Notes: a model not told the origin generated them from the letters alone. A stretch of 64,000 nt of DNA from Palsa-504 sp963808615 (GCA_963808615.1 CAWEGV010000012.1:1116001-1180000), one strand, 5' to 3'; positions 16,997 through 27,271 are shown, counted from the stretch's first letter. A program made the numbers and translations.

Positions 16997-18033
16997 GGCT
17001 GGCCGACTACACCACCATCGGCCTGGGCGGCCCGGCCCGCGACTTCGTGCCCGCAGGCACCGAATCGGATCTCGTCGCGGCCGTCGCGGCCGCCGACGCG
17101 CGCGGTGAGCCGGTGCTGATCCTCGGCGGCGGCAGCAACCTGGTCGTGGCCGATGCGGGGTTCGGCGGCACCGTGATCCAGGTGCTGATCCGCGGCCTGA
17201 GCCGCGGCGGCGGCTCGGGGCTGGTGACGGTCGCGGCCGGCGAGGACTGGGACGCCGTGGTGGCCTGGACCATCGCCGAGGGCCTGGCCGGCCTGGAGTG
17301 CCTGTCCGGCATCCCCGGCCTGGCCGGCGCCACCCCGATCCAGAATGTCGGCGCCTACGGGCAGGAAGTCAGCCAGACCATCACGCAGGTCCGGGCCTAC
17401 GACAGGACCGCCGCCGCGATCGTGACCATCCCGAACGACCGGTGCGGGTTCGGCTACCGGACCAGCCGGTTCCGCAGATCGCCCGGCCGGTTCGTGGTCC
17501 TGAGCGTGACGTTCCGGCTCGAGCAGTCCGCCTCGGAGCCGGTCCGGTACGCCGAACTGGCCGCCGCCCTGGGCGTGGCGACCGGGGACCGGGTGCCCAG
17601 CGCGCAGGCCCGTTCGGCCGTCCTGGGGCTCAGGCGGCGCAAGGGGATGGTGATTGATCCGGCCGACCCCGACACCCGCAGCGTCGGCTCGTTCTTCGTC
17701 AACCCGGTTCTCGACGCCGCCGCGCTGGCGGCCGTCGAGGCGGCGGTCCGGGCCCGATGCGGCGAGGGCACCCGGATGCCCCGGTTCGACGCCGGGGACG
17801 GGCTGGTGAAGGTGCCCGCGGCCTGGCTGATCGAGCGGGCCGGGTTCGCCAAGGGCTACAGCCCGGGTGACGGCGCCCGGATCTCGGCCAAGCACACGCT
17901 GGCCCTGGTCAACTCGGGATCGGCCACCACGGCCGCGCTGATGGCGCTGGCCCGGGAGATCAGGGACGGCGTCAGCGACACGTTCGGCGTGTCGCTGATG
18001 GCCGAACCGGACCTGGTGGGCGTCGCGCTGTAG
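16993..18033 (+). CDS. murB: UDP-N-acetylenolpyruvoylglucosamine reductase
   Basis: A 346-aa FAD-dependent MurB. It reduces UDP-GlcNAc-enolpyruvate to UDP-MurNAc in cytosolic peptidoglycan synthesis. Visible signatures are YTTIGLGGPA, the FAD-binding ILGGGSNLVVAD, GIPGLAGATPIQNVGAYGQE, the catalytic Ser region SVGSFFVNPVL, and ISAKHTLALVN. The GTG start overlaps the preceding stop by 4 bp, giving an rpmG-MaoC-MaoC-murB operon. It is followed by a perfect 16-bp palindrome that may serve as a bidirectional terminator with the converging gene. Confidence 0.96.
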   Translation: MRLADYTTIGLGGPARDFVPAGTESDLVAAVAAADARGEPVLILGGGSNLVVADAGFGGTVIQVLIRGLSRGGGSGLVTVAAGEDWDAVVAWTIAEGLAGLECLSGIPGLAGATPIQNVGAYGQEVSQTITQVRAYDRTAAAIVTIPNDRCGFGYRTSRFRRSPGRFVVLSVTFRLEQSASEPVRYAELAAALGVATGDRVPSAQARSAVLGLRRRKGMVIDPADPDTRSVGSFFVNPVLDAAALAAVEAAVRARCGEGTRMPRFDAGDGLVKVPAAWLIERAGFAKGYSPGDGARISAKHTLALVNSGSATTAALMALAREIRDGVSDTFGVSLMAEPDLVGVAL

Positions 18034-18048
18034 TCCCGGCGCCGGGAC
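18033..18048. terminator. Short palindromic terminator candidate between converging genes
   Basis: GTCCCGGCGCCGGGAC is a perfect palindrome at the murB stop and 20 bp from the end of the converging secreted-protein gene. There is no U-tract, so termination strength is uncertain. Confidence 0.4.
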
Positions 18049-18067
18049 CACAGCGCGACGGCTTTGC

Positions 18068-19204
18068 CTAACGGTGCAGCAGGTTGAGCGTGTTGGTGGC
18101 GTCGTCCACGTAGTAGACGGCGCGGTGGCCGGGCTTTACGGCCAGCCCGAACAGGGCGCCCGCTCCGGGCGGGGACCCGGGGGTCACCGTGCTGTCGAGC
18201 TGGCGGGTGGCGATCTGGGCTCCGAACGGCGTGATCTCGATCAGCTTCCCGTTGCCGCCGTTGACGGTCAGGATGTTGCCGTTGGGCGCGATGACCAGGC
18301 CGAGCGGGCCGTTCAGGTGGCGGCCCCTGGTGATGGTGAAGCCGGGGCCCGCGCTGAACCCGCGGAACACCGCGTTGGGAATGGCGGCGATCCTGTTGCC
18401 CAGCGTGTCAGCCACGTACAGCACCTGGTGCGCGCCCAGTCCCACGCCGGTCGGGCCGATAACCAGGGCGCTGGAGTTCAGCGCCTCGGGGAAGCCGGAT
18501 CCGATCGTGGTGTTGAACCAGATGAACGGCAGCCCGAAGGCCGGGATCTTGATGACCAGCCGCAGCACCGTGCCTCCGAAGACGGTCTTGCCGCCCGCGG
18601 CGACCGTGCCGTTCAGCACGTTGGTCACGAACAGCACGGCCTGGTTACCCAGGTCCAGGGTGGCCATGTCCCACGGGCCGTTGATGCCCTGGCCCTTGAA
18701 CGTCTCCCGGACGTTCCCCCACCGGTCCAGCACGATGAGGCAGCCGGCGCCGGAGATGTTGCCGTTCTGGGTCGGCAGCGAGCCGACGATCACCCAGCCG
18801 CTGCGCAGCACGGTCAGGGCAGTGGTCAGGCCCACGCCGCCGGGGCACCCGCGCAGGTGGCGGTTGATCTTAGCGAACAGCGACACCCCGCCCGATGGCG
18901 TGACCTGGACGATCGTGGTTCCCGTGCCCTGCACGTTGGCCTTGTTGTTGAAGTTGCTCACCAGGACGTCGCCGCGGTGCAGGTCACCCGTGCTGCGCGG
19001 GACGACCGCGACCCCGTAGGGGTTGACGTCGCCGTTGCCCGGCACCGTGGAGGCCAGCACGCTGGTCTTATGCAGCGGGCCGACAAAGGCCGGCAAGCCG
19101 CTAGCGCTGGCGCTCCCGGCCAGCAGGCCCATGCCGGCCATCAGGCCGGCCGTGGCGGTGACGACCGCCGCCAGGCCGGCCACGTATCGTCGTGTTGCTT
19201 TCAT
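18068..19204 (-). CDS. Secreted NHL/beta-propeller-like protein, paralogue 1
   Basis: About 378 aa. A Sec signal peptide (MKATRRYVAGLAAVVTATAG, then a hydrophobic stretch ending SASA) precedes a repeat-rich domain. Blades recur around NPYGVAVVPRSTGDL, GVGLTTALTVLRSGWVIVGS, NGPLGLVIAPNGNILTVNGG and LFGLAVKPGHRAVYYVDD, a pattern of NHL/SMP-30-type propellers. No sortase or membrane anchor is seen. The start at 19204 was chosen because the signal peptide begins there with GGGAG upstream. Its neighbour at 19484 is a close paralogue. The binding partner or substrate is unknown. Confidence 0.82.
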   Translation of the reverse strand: MKATRRYVAGLAAVVTATAGLMAGMGLLAGSASASGLPAFVGPLHKTSVLASTVPGNGDVNPYGVAVVPRSTGDLHRGDVLVSNFNNKANVQGTGTTIVQVTPSGGVSLFAKINRHLRGCPGGVGLTTALTVLRSGWVIVGSLPTQNGNISGAGCLIVLDRWGNVRETFKGQGINGPWDMATLDLGNQAVLFVTNVLNGTVAAGGKTVFGGTVLRLVIKIPAFGLPFIWFNTTIGSGFPEALNSSALVIGPTGVGLGAHQVLYVADTLGNRIAAIPNAVFRGFSAGPGFTITRGRHLNGPLGLVIAPNGNILTVNGGNGKLIEITPFGAQIATRQLDSTVTPGSPPGAGALFGLAVKPGHRAVYYVDDATNTLNLLHR

Positions 19205-19422
19205 GTCCTTTGCGCTCCCTTCCGGTGAAGAATGTCTCCACCCACATGCACGTGGCCGGGAGCCGAATGGTTCGCATGCGTCATAGACCAGTGCCGCGGC
19301 TGCCATGGCCGAAAGGACACGGCTCATCGGGCCTGTGATCATCAGGGGGTCATGATCGGCAGATCCGATGATCTTTCGGGACAGCCGCGGACGCTGGCCT
19401 CCACCCTTACCCACGGCCGGCG

Positions 19423-19453
19423 GTCGTGCCCCGGCTCAACGCCGGGGCACGAC
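19423..19453 (-). terminator. Strong hairpin terminator downstream of propeller paralogue 2
   Basis: A 13-bp perfect stem, GTCGTGCCCCGGC/GCCGGGGCACGAC, with a TCAAC loop, lies 31 bp past the stop of the paralogue ending at 19484 and upstream of the paralogue starting at 19204. It should separate the two transcripts. Confidence 0.65.
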
Positions 19454-19483
19454 GTTATAGGCCGGTAAGAACTTCCGGACCGG

Positions 19484-20614
19484 CTAGAAGAACAGGTCGA
19501 GGGTGTTGTCGCCGTCGTTGACGAAGTAGACGGCGTGGGCGCCCGGCTTGACCGCCAGGCCGAACAGGTCGCCGCCGCCGTTCTGGATGAGGGTGAACCG
19601 GGTCTGCGCGCCGTTGTGCGGGCTGACCTCCACGATGTTCCCGTCGTTCCCGTTGACGGTCAGGACGTCACCGTTGGGCGCGATGGCCAGGCCCAGCTCG
19701 CCGTTCAGGAAGTGGTTCTCGGAAACGGTCCGGCCCAGGCCATCGTCGGAGAACCGGAGCACCGCGTCGGGGATGGCTGCGATCCTGTTGTCCAGGGTGT
19801 CGGCGACGTACAGGGTGCCGTCCGGGCCGAGGCCGTCCCCGGTCGGGCCGATGATCAGCGCCGAGGAGCTCAGCGCCTCGGGGAAACCCGATCCGATCTG
19901 CGTGTGCGCCAGCACCCGCGGCACCCCGAAGGGCCCGCTGGTGATGACGAGCCGGATGACCGTGCCTTCGTGGGCGGCGCTGCTGCCGTTCGGCCCGATG
20001 ATGCCGTTCAGCACGTTGGTCACGAACAGCTCGGTGATGCCGCCCAGGTCGAGCGCGGTCATGTCCCAGGGGCCGTTGATGCCGTCGCCGGTCAGCGTCT
20101 CCCGTACGTGGCCCCACTGGTCCAGCACGATCAGGCAGCCGGATCCGGAGATGACGCCGCCCTGGGTGGGCAGCGAGCCGACGATCACCCAGCCGCTGCG
20201 CAGGACCACCAGCGCGGTGGTCAGGCCCACGCCGCCGGGGCAGTTGGAGTCGGTGATCCCGGCGAACTGTGACACCGCCCCGCCCGGGCTGACCTGGACG
20301 ATGGTGCTGCCGGTGCCCTGGATGTTGCCGCTCGGCGGGTTGGTGCTGTTGTCGGTGGCGTCGTTGAAGTTGCTGACTAGCACGTTGCCCTGCCGCAGGT
20401 CGCCGGTGCTGCGCGGCACGACGGCGACGCCGTAGGGATTCTGGTCACCGTTGGCCGGGACCGTCGAGGCGAGTTCCTTGGTGCGGCTCAGCCCGCCGAT
20501 GAACGTGGTGGCGGCATTCGCCGATGCCGCCATGATGCCGCTTCCGGCCAGCAAGCCGGCCGTGGCGGTGACGATCGCGGCGGTGGCCGCCGCGGACCGT
20601 CGGATGGTTTTCAT
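19484..20614 (-). CDS. Secreted NHL/beta-propeller-like protein, paralogue 2
   Basis: About 376 aa with a Sec signal peptide (MKTIRRSAAATAAIVTATAG ... ASANA) and the same blade motifs as its neighbour: NPYGVAVVPRSTGDL, LTTALVVLRSGWVIVGSLPT, CLIVLDQWGHVRETL and LFGLAVKPGAHAVYFVND. The two proteins align over their whole length, so this is a tandem gene duplication. The ATG at 20614 has GGGAGCGGT upstream and matches the signal peptide; longer in-frame starts are unlikely. Function unknown, extracytoplasmic. Confidence 0.82.
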   Translation of the reverse strand: MKTIRRSAAATAAIVTATAGLLAGSGIMAASANAATTFIGGLSRTKELASTVPANGDQNPYGVAVVPRSTGDLRQGNVLVSNFNDATDNSTNPPSGNIQGTGSTIVQVSPGGAVSQFAGITDSNCPGGVGLTTALVVLRSGWVIVGSLPTQGGVISGSGCLIVLDQWGHVRETLTGDGINGPWDMTALDLGGITELFVTNVLNGIIGPNGSSAAHEGTVIRLVITSGPFGVPRVLAHTQIGSGFPEALSSSALIIGPTGDGLGPDGTLYVADTLDNRIAAIPDAVLRFSDDGLGRTVSENHFLNGELGLAIAPNGDVLTVNGNDGNIVEVSPHNGAQTRFTLIQNGGGDLFGLAVKPGAHAVYFVNDGDNTLDLFF

Positions 20615-20780
20615 GTCTGTACCGCTCCCTCCGGATTGTGCCGATCCTCCGTATTTGGCACGGACCGGTGAGCGGATCGGTTCGAGGAGAACCGAATCTC
20701 CACCGACGCGACGGCCGGCGGTCACCGCGGCGTAACGCCCGCGCCCGGATCAGCCGTCGCCTGGGCCGGTCCGGTACGCC

Positions 20781-23700
20781 TCAGGACGCGGCGGCCGTCT
20801 CCCGGACCAGGGCCACCTTGACCACGCCGTCGCCGGCCAGCTGCGGGTCCGCGTGGACCTCGCCGGCCGTGCGCAGGTCCAGGCTTACGGCCAGGGTTTC
20901 CGCGGCCAGGAACCCGGCGTGCGCCCGCACCGCCTCGGCTACCGCGCCGTCGGCCCCCAGGGTGAGCCGGATCCGGTCGGAGACCGACAGGCCCGCGTCC
21001 CGCCGGGCCTGCTGCACGATCCGGACCACGTCCCGTGCGGTGCCCTCGGCCGCCAGTTCGCCGGTCACCCGCGTGTCCAGCGCGACCAGGCCCGCATGGC
21101 CCGGCAGGGCGGAGGTCGAGCCGGGGTCGGCCGCGGCCAGCCGCAGCTCGTACTCACCCGGCTCGAGCTCGACGCCGGCTGCGGTGACGCCCTCGCCGGT
21201 GCTGGTCCAGTCGCCCGCCTTGACCGCGCGGATCACCCCCTGCACCTGCGGACCTAGCCGCGGTCCGAGCAGCCGGGGGTTCACGGCCAGCTCGAACGTG
21301 CCCAGGCTGGCCGGGTCGGCGGCGAGCTCGACGGCCTTGACGTTGACCTCATCGGCGATCAGGTCGGTGTACGGCGCCAGCGACTTGGCCTCCGGGTGGG
21401 CCACGACCAAGGCCGCCAGCGGCAGCCGCACCCGCAACTGGCGCGCCTTGCGGATGCCGAGCGCGGCGCTGCACACCGCACGGGCCAGGTCCATGGTCGC
21501 GGCCAGGTCCGCGTCGGCGGGCCAGTCGCTCACGTCGGGCCAGGAGGTCAGGTGCACGCTGGGCTCACCGGTCAGCCCGCGCCAGATGGCCTCGGTGGTC
21601 AGCGGGAGCAGCGGCGCGGCGGCCCGGCACACGGTCTCAAGCACGGTCCACAAGGTGTCGAGCGCGGCCTGCTCGCCTGCCCAGAACCTGCTGCGTGACC
21701 GGCGGATGTACCAGTTGGTGAGCACCTCCAGGTGCTCGCGCAGCAGCTGGCAGGCGGCGCCGACGTTGCAGGCCTCGAGCAGTTCGGAGATCCCGGTCAC
21801 CGCGGCGCGGGTCTTGGCCAGGATGTAGCGGTCCAGCACCTGCGGGCTCTGCGTCGACCGCCGCGCCTGGTAGGACTCCGCGTTCGCGTATAGGGCGAAG
21901 AAGTAGTAGCTGTTCCACAGGGGCAGGATGGCCTGGCGCACCGCGTCCTTGATGCCCTGCTCGGTGACGATGAGGTTGCCGCCGCGCAGGATGGGGCTGG
22001 CCATCAGGAACCAGCGCATCGCGTCCGAGCCGTAGTGATCGAAGATCTCGTTCACGTCCGGGTAGTTGCGCAGGCTCTTGGACATCTTCGCGCCGTCGTT
22101 CCCGAGCACGATGCCGTGGCTGACGCAGGTGCGGAAGGCCGGCCGGTCGAACAGCGCGGTGGCCAGCACGTGCAGGGTGTAGAACCAGCCGCGGGTCTGG
22201 CCGATGTACTCGACGATGAAGTCGCCCGGGTAGTGGCTGTCGAACCACTCGCGGTTCTCGAACGGGTAGTGCACCTGGGCGAAGGGCATCGACCCGGATT
22301 CAAACCAGCAGTCGAGCACTTCCGGCACCCGGCGCATCATCGACCTGCCGGCCGGATCGTCGGGGTTCGGCCTGACCAGCTCGTCGATGGCCGGGCGGTG
22401 CAGGTCGGCCGGGCGCACGCCGAAGTCGCGCTCGAGCTCGTCCAGTGACCCGTACACGTCGGTGCGCGGGTAGGCCGGGTCGTCGCTCTGCCAGACCGGG
22501 ATCGGCGAGCCCCAGAACCGGTTCCTGCTGATCGACCAGTCCCGCGCGTTCGCCAGCCACTTGCCGAACTGGCCGTCCTTGACGTGGCCCGGCACCCAGG
22601 TGATCTCCTGGTTCAGCTCGACCATCCGGTCGGAGAACCTGCTCACCGCGACGAACCAGCTCGACACCGCCTTGTAGATGAGCGGGTTGCGGCAGCGCCA
22701 GCAGTGCGGGTAGGAGTGCGTGTAGGTCTCCTCACGCACCAGGCTGCCCTGCGCCCGCAGCCTGGCCGTGATCCCGGTATTGGCGTCGAACACGTGCTGG
22801 CCCTCGAAGTCAGCGACCACGCCGGTGAACCGCCCCTGGTCGTCCACGGTCAGCACGGTCGGGATGCCAGCCGCGTTACAGGCCAGCGCGTCGGCCTCAC
22901 CGTAGGCGGGAGCCATGTGCACCACGCCGGTGCCGTCCTCGGTCGTGACCTCGTCGGACACGATGACCCGGAACGCGTTGTCGGTGCCCGCCAGGTAGGG
23001 CAGCAGCGGTTCGTACCGGCGCCCGGCCAGCTCCGCGCCGGTCAGCGTGCCGACCACGGCGGCGTCTTCGAGCTCGCGCTCGTAAGCGGCCTGCCGGTCC
23101 CGGGCCAGGATGTACCGCTCGCCCTCCTTGGCCACCACGACGTAGCTGATGTCCGCGCCGACCGCGCAGGCCAGGTTGGACGGCAGCGTCCAGGGCGTGG
23201 TGGTCCAGGCCAGCAGCCATTCCCCGGTGTCCAGCTTGAACCGGACCGTGACCGAGGGGTCCCGCCGCTCGGCGTAGGTGTCCTCGTCCATCCGCAGCTC
23301 GTGGTTGGACAGCGGGGTCTCGCACCGCCAGCAGTACGGCAGCACCTTGAAGCCCTGGTAGACCAGGCCCTTGTCCCACAGCTGCCTGAAGGCCCACATG
23401 ACGCTCTCCATGTAGGACACATCGAGCGTCTTGTAGTCGTGTTCGAAGTCGACCCACCGGGCCTGGCGGGTGACGTAGTCCTGCCATTCATGGGTGTAGC
23501 GGAGCACCGACTCGCGGCAGGCCTGGTTGAACTTCTCGATGCCCATGGCCAGGATGTCGGCCTTGCTGGAGAGGCCGAGCAGCCGTTCGGCCTCGACCTC
23601 GGCGGGCAGGCCGTGGCAGTCCCAGCCGAACCGGCGCTCGACCCGCCAGCCTTGCATGGTGCGGAACCGCGGCACCAGGTCCTTGACGTACCCGGTGAGC

Positions 23701-23933
23701 AGGTGGCCGTAGTGCGGCAGCCCGTTGGCGAACGGCGGCCCGTCGTAGAACACGAACTCGCGGTCCGCGGGGCGCTGCCGGACCGAGGCGCGGAACGTGT
23801 CCTGGGCCTGCCAGTACGCCAGCACGTCCCGCTCCAGCGCGGGAAAGCTCGGCTGGGCCGGCACGCCGGTGCCCCCGGAGCGTGGATAGCCGGGAGGTCG
23901 GTCGGGGTTGGTTGGTCGGGGAGACGGAGCCAT
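20781..23933 (-). CDS. ileS: Isoleucyl-tRNA synthetase (eukaryote-like type)
   Basis: About 1050 aa. Charges tRNA-Ile in the cytosol. The class I signatures are HIGH-equivalent PHYGHLLTGY and KMSKSLRNY, with the editing-domain stretch TGVVHMAPAYGE and RDWSISRNRFWGSPIPVW. The length and motifs match the eukaryote-like IleS group common in actinobacteria, a group often insensitive to mupirocin. The ATG at 23933 is preferred because GAGGGA lies 8 nt upstream, inside the T-box sequestrator. Expression is predicted to respond to uncharged tRNA-Ile. The product is complete. Confidence 0.96.
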   Translation of the reverse strand: MAPSPRPTNPDRPPGYPRSGGTGVPAQPSFPALERDVLAYWQAQDTFRASVRQRPADREFVFYDGPPFANGLPHYGHLLTGYVKDLVPRFRTMQGWRVERRFGWDCHGLPAEVEAERLLGLSSKADILAMGIEKFNQACRESVLRYTHEWQDYVTRQARWVDFEHDYKTLDVSYMESVMWAFRQLWDKGLVYQGFKVLPYCWRCETPLSNHELRMDEDTYAERRDPSVTVRFKLDTGEWLLAWTTTPWTLPSNLACAVGADISYVVVAKEGERYILARDRQAAYERELEDAAVVGTLTGAELAGRRYEPLLPYLAGTDNAFRVIVSDEVTTEDGTGVVHMAPAYGEADALACNAAGIPTVLTVDDQGRFTGVVADFEGQHVFDANTGITARLRAQGSLVREETYTHSYPHCWRCRNPLIYKAVSSWFVAVSRFSDRMVELNQEITWVPGHVKDGQFGKWLANARDWSISRNRFWGSPIPVWQSDDPAYPRTDVYGSLDELERDFGVRPADLHRPAIDELVRPNPDDPAGRSMMRRVPEVLDCWFESGSMPFAQVHYPFENREWFDSHYPGDFIVEYIGQTRGWFYTLHVLATALFDRPAFRTCVSHGIVLGNDGAKMSKSLRNYPDVNEIFDHYGSDAMRWFLMASPILRGGNLIVTEQGIKDAVRQAILPLWNSYYFFALYANAESYQARRSTQSPQVLDRYILAKTRAAVTGISELLEACNVGAACQLLREHLEVLTNWYIRRSRSRFWAGEQAALDTLWTVLETVCRAAAPLLPLTTEAIWRGLTGEPSVHLTSWPDVSDWPADADLAATMDLARAVCSAALGIRKARQLRVRLPLAALVVAHPEAKSLAPYTDLIADEVNVKAVELAADPASLGTFELAVNPRLLGPRLGPQVQGVIRAVKAGDWTSTGEGVTAAGVELEPGEYELRLAAADPGSTSALPGHAGLVALDTRVTGELAAEGTARDVVRIVQQARRDAGLSVSDRIRLTLGADGAVAEAVRAHAGFLAAETLAVSLDLRTAGEVHADPQLAGDGVVKVALVRETAAAS

Positions 23934-24155
23934 CGGTGGTCCCTCGCGGTGCGGTGCTGCCTCGTCATGCCGCGAGGACGACGCGCCCGCTCCCGCGCGG
24001 GCGTACCGCGGTACCACCTCGCTTGCCGCCCCGTGGTATCCGGGCGGCCGCTCGTCAGCCGGCTGTGACGGGCCGGACCCGCCCGGGTCTAGTCAGGCCG
24101 ACAGGCCCTTTCTTCCGGGGGCTCCCCGGTGATAGCCGGATCATCGCCACGTGCC
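23934..24155 (-). promoter_or_regulatory. T-box riboswitch of ileS (translational, ultrashort stem I)
   Basis: On the minus strand the leader contains GATGATCCGGCTATCACCGG (ATC specifier complementary to 24131-24133), then GAGGTGGTACCGCGG, matching the T-box sequence (24007-24019). Downstream, GTCCTCGCGG (23970-23979) can pair with CCGCGAGGGAC (23939-23949); the second arm includes the GAGGG ribosome-binding site. This is the layout of actinobacterial translational T-boxes: uncharged tRNA-Ile stabilises the antisequestrator and exposes the Shine-Dalgarno. No terminator U-tract is present, supporting translational control. Confidence 0.92.
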
Positions 24156-24210
24156 AGTAACTGTATCCGCCGCCGCCATGTTCCCGCGACGCCGTTTCCC
24201 GCCCGCCCAA

Positions 24211-24265
24211 CCACGTGGTTGTCACAACGACGTGCACCAGACCACGTGGCTGTCACAACGACGTG
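24211..24265. repeat. Two 24-bp direct repeats, 31-bp period, upstream of the ileS leader
   Basis: CCACGTGGTTGTCACAACG at 24211 and CCACGTGGCTGTCACAACG at 24242, each followed by ACGTG, match at 23 of 24 positions. Each begins with palindromic CCACGTGG. A 31-bp period is close to three helical turns, as for tandem protein sites on one DNA face. They lie 56 bp upstream of the T-box stem I, where the ileS promoter is expected. No regulator is identified. Confidence 0.6.
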
Positions 24266-24338
24266 GTTCCCGGTTGCACCCGGGTGGCGGTGAGCCTGGC
24301 GGGGGCACGTACCACGGCCCGTTCGGGAGAAAAAGAAG

Positions 24339-25358
24339 CTAAGCCGGCGCGGCCAGCCAGTCGTCGATCTCGGCCAGCAGCCGGGCGCGCAGCGGGTCGG
24401 GTGCCACCGAGCTGAGCACAGACGTCCGGGCCAGGTCGGCCAGCTCGGCGTCGCTGAACCCGTGCGCGTGCCGGGCGATCTCATACTGCGCGGCCAGCCG
24501 CGGGCCGAACAGCAGCGGGTCGTCGGCGCCGAGGGCGACCGGCACGCCCGCCTCGACCAGCGGCTGCAGCGGGACCTCGGCCGGCCCCGGCGCAACGCCC
24601 AGCGCGACGTTGGAGGACGGGCACACCTCACAGGTGATCCCCTCCGCGGCCAGGCGCTTGACCACCGCGGGGTCCTCGGCGGCCCGGATGCCGTGGCCGA
24701 TCCGGTCCGCGCGCAGGTCATCCAGGCACGCCGTCACGCTGGCCGGGCCGGCCAGCTCGCCGCCATGCGGGACCAGCAGCAGGCCGCCGCGTTCGGCGAT
24801 GCGGAACGCGGCTGCGAACTCGTGCGCCGGGCCGCGCCGCTCGTCGTTGGACAGGCCGAATCCGGTCACGCCGCGGCCCGCGTACTGGACGGCCAGCCGG
24901 GCCAGGGTCCTGGCCTCCAGCGGGTGCTTGGTCCGGTTCGCCGCCACGATGACGCCGATGCCCACCCCGGCTGCGGCGCCGGCCTCGGCCGCGGCGTCGA
25001 GCACCAGCTCGAGGGTGGCCGTGATGCCGCCGAACCGCGCGGCGTATCCGGACGGGTCGACCTGGATCTCCAGCCACCGCGAGCCGTCGGCGCGTTCGTC
25101 CTGCGCCGTCTCGGTCAGCAGCCGGCGCACGTCAGCGGGGGTGCGCAGCACCGAGCGCGCGGTGTCGTACAGCCGCTGGAACCGGAACCAGCCGCGCTCG
25201 TCGGTTCCGCTCAGCTGCGGAGGCCAGTCCTGGGTGAGCGCGGGCGGCAGCCGGATGCTGTGGCCGGCGGCCAGCTCGACCAGCGTCGCGTGCCGCATGG
25301 ACCCGGTGAAGTGCAGGTGCAGGTGCGCCTTCGGGAGCGCGGCCAGCGACCTGGACAT
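24339..25358 (-). CDS. add: Adenosine deaminase
   Basis: A 339-aa zinc-dependent deaminase converting adenosine to inosine in purine salvage. The HxH metal motif is KAHLHLHFTGS, followed by HGGELAGP, HGIRAAEDPA and the second metal Asp region ALGADDPLLFG. SLNTDDP in classic adenosine deaminases is replaced by LGADDPL, so a relaxed or different aminohydrolase specificity is possible. ATG start. It lies 18 bp downstream of the aminotransferase gene on the same strand, so they may be co-transcribed. Confidence 0.9.
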   Translation of the reverse strand: MSRSLAALPKAHLHLHFTGSMRHATLVELAAGHSIRLPPALTQDWPPQLSGTDERGWFRFQRLYDTARSVLRTPADVRRLLTETAQDERADGSRWLEIQVDPSGYAARFGGITATLELVLDAAAEAGAAAGVGIGVIVAANRTKHPLEARTLARLAVQYAGRGVTGFGLSNDERRGPAHEFAAAFRIAERGGLLLVPHGGELAGPASVTACLDDLRADRIGHGIRAAEDPAVVKRLAAEGITCEVCPSSNVALGVAPGPAEVPLQPLVEAGVPVALGADDPLLFGPRLAAQYEIARHAHGFSDAELADLARTSVLSSVAPDPLRARLLAEIDDWLAAPA

Positions 25359-25376
25359 CCGCTTAGTGTGTCTCCT

Positions 25377-26579
<1,203 letters not shown>

Positions 26580-26635
26580 GGGCTCCATTGTCCCACCCAC
26601 CGACAGTGCCGGGCCCGCTCTTTACGCCGACCTGG

Positions 26636-26665
26636 TTCGACTCGGGGGGCGAACGGACGTACACT
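26636..26665 (+). promoter_or_regulatory. Candidate promoter for tRNA-Trp
   Basis: TTCGAC (26636-26641), an 18-nt spacer and TACACT (26660-26665) lie about 120 bp before tRNA-Trp. The TACACT -10 with 18-nt spacing recurs upstream of rpoB and infA. Prediction by eye only. Confidence 0.45.
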
Positions 26666-26787
26666 GCATGGACCGGCAGTCATGCTGTCGTTGCGGCAGC
26701 ATGCCCACCTGCGTGCGGCGGGCGTTGCCGGGACGCGGTAGGTGCTGTAGGGCAGCGGTGCACACGAGCAGTGCTGCCGGAAAGCAG

Positions 26788-26861
26788 AGGGCAGTAGCTC
26801 AATTGGCCAGAGTCCCGGTCTCCAAAACCGGTGGTTGGGGGTTCGAGTCCCTCCTGCCCTG
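26788..26861 (+). tRNA. tRNA-Trp (CCA)
   Basis: Complete cloverleaf: acceptor AGGGCAG/CTGCCCT, D-stem GCTC/GAGT, anticodon stem CCGGT/ACCGG with loop CTCCAAA (anticodon CCA at 26822-26824), T-loop TTCGAGT, discriminator G as expected for Trp. CCA end not encoded. Placed upstream of secE as in most actinomycetes. Confidence 0.96.
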
Positions 26862-26912
26862 CGAGTGCGGTCCGGCGAAACCCGCCAAGCCGGCGGATGT
26901 TTAGGTGAGGAT

Positions 26913-27167
26913 ATGGCGACTCAGACACGCGGTGAGGCCGCGGAGAAACGGAGCGGAGGCGGGCGTACGCCCAAGCGCCGCAACCGGACCACCCCGGCCC
27001 TGTTCTTCCGGCAGGTAGTCGGCGAACTCCGCAAGGTGATCTGGCCTACCCGCAATATGCTGATCACCTACACCGTGGTGTGCATGGTCTTCGTGGCCTT
27101 CATGGTGATCTTCGTGACAAGCCTGGACTACGGGTTCACCAAGCTGATATTCGCGGTGTTCGGCTAG
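26913..27167 (+). CDS. secE: Preprotein translocase subunit SecE
   Basis: An 84-aa single-span subunit of the SecYEG channel. A basic cytosolic N-terminus (RTPKRRNRTTPALFFRQVVG) leads to the conserved ELRKVIWPTR amphipathic segment and one membrane helix (about residues 52-75). The ATG at 26913 follows AGGTGAGG; the frame is open further upstream but overlaps tRNA-Trp. Followed by nusG. Confidence 0.95.
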   Translation: MATQTRGEAAEKRSGGGRTPKRRNRTTPALFFRQVVGELRKVIWPTRNMLITYTVVCMVFVAFMVIFVTSLDYGFTKLIFAVFG

Positions 27168-27271
27168 GCGGCTCCTGGGTCACCGGCCAGCCGGCCAGCG
27201 GCCGCGCACGCCGGGCGCAGGGCCATGACACGCTCAACGAGCGCAGCTTGAGGTAAGGAAAGAGAGCAATC

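Noticed and set aside
24211..24265. CRISPR-like array
   Set aside because: Only two repeats with a 7-bp gap, no spacers of usual length and no cas genes.
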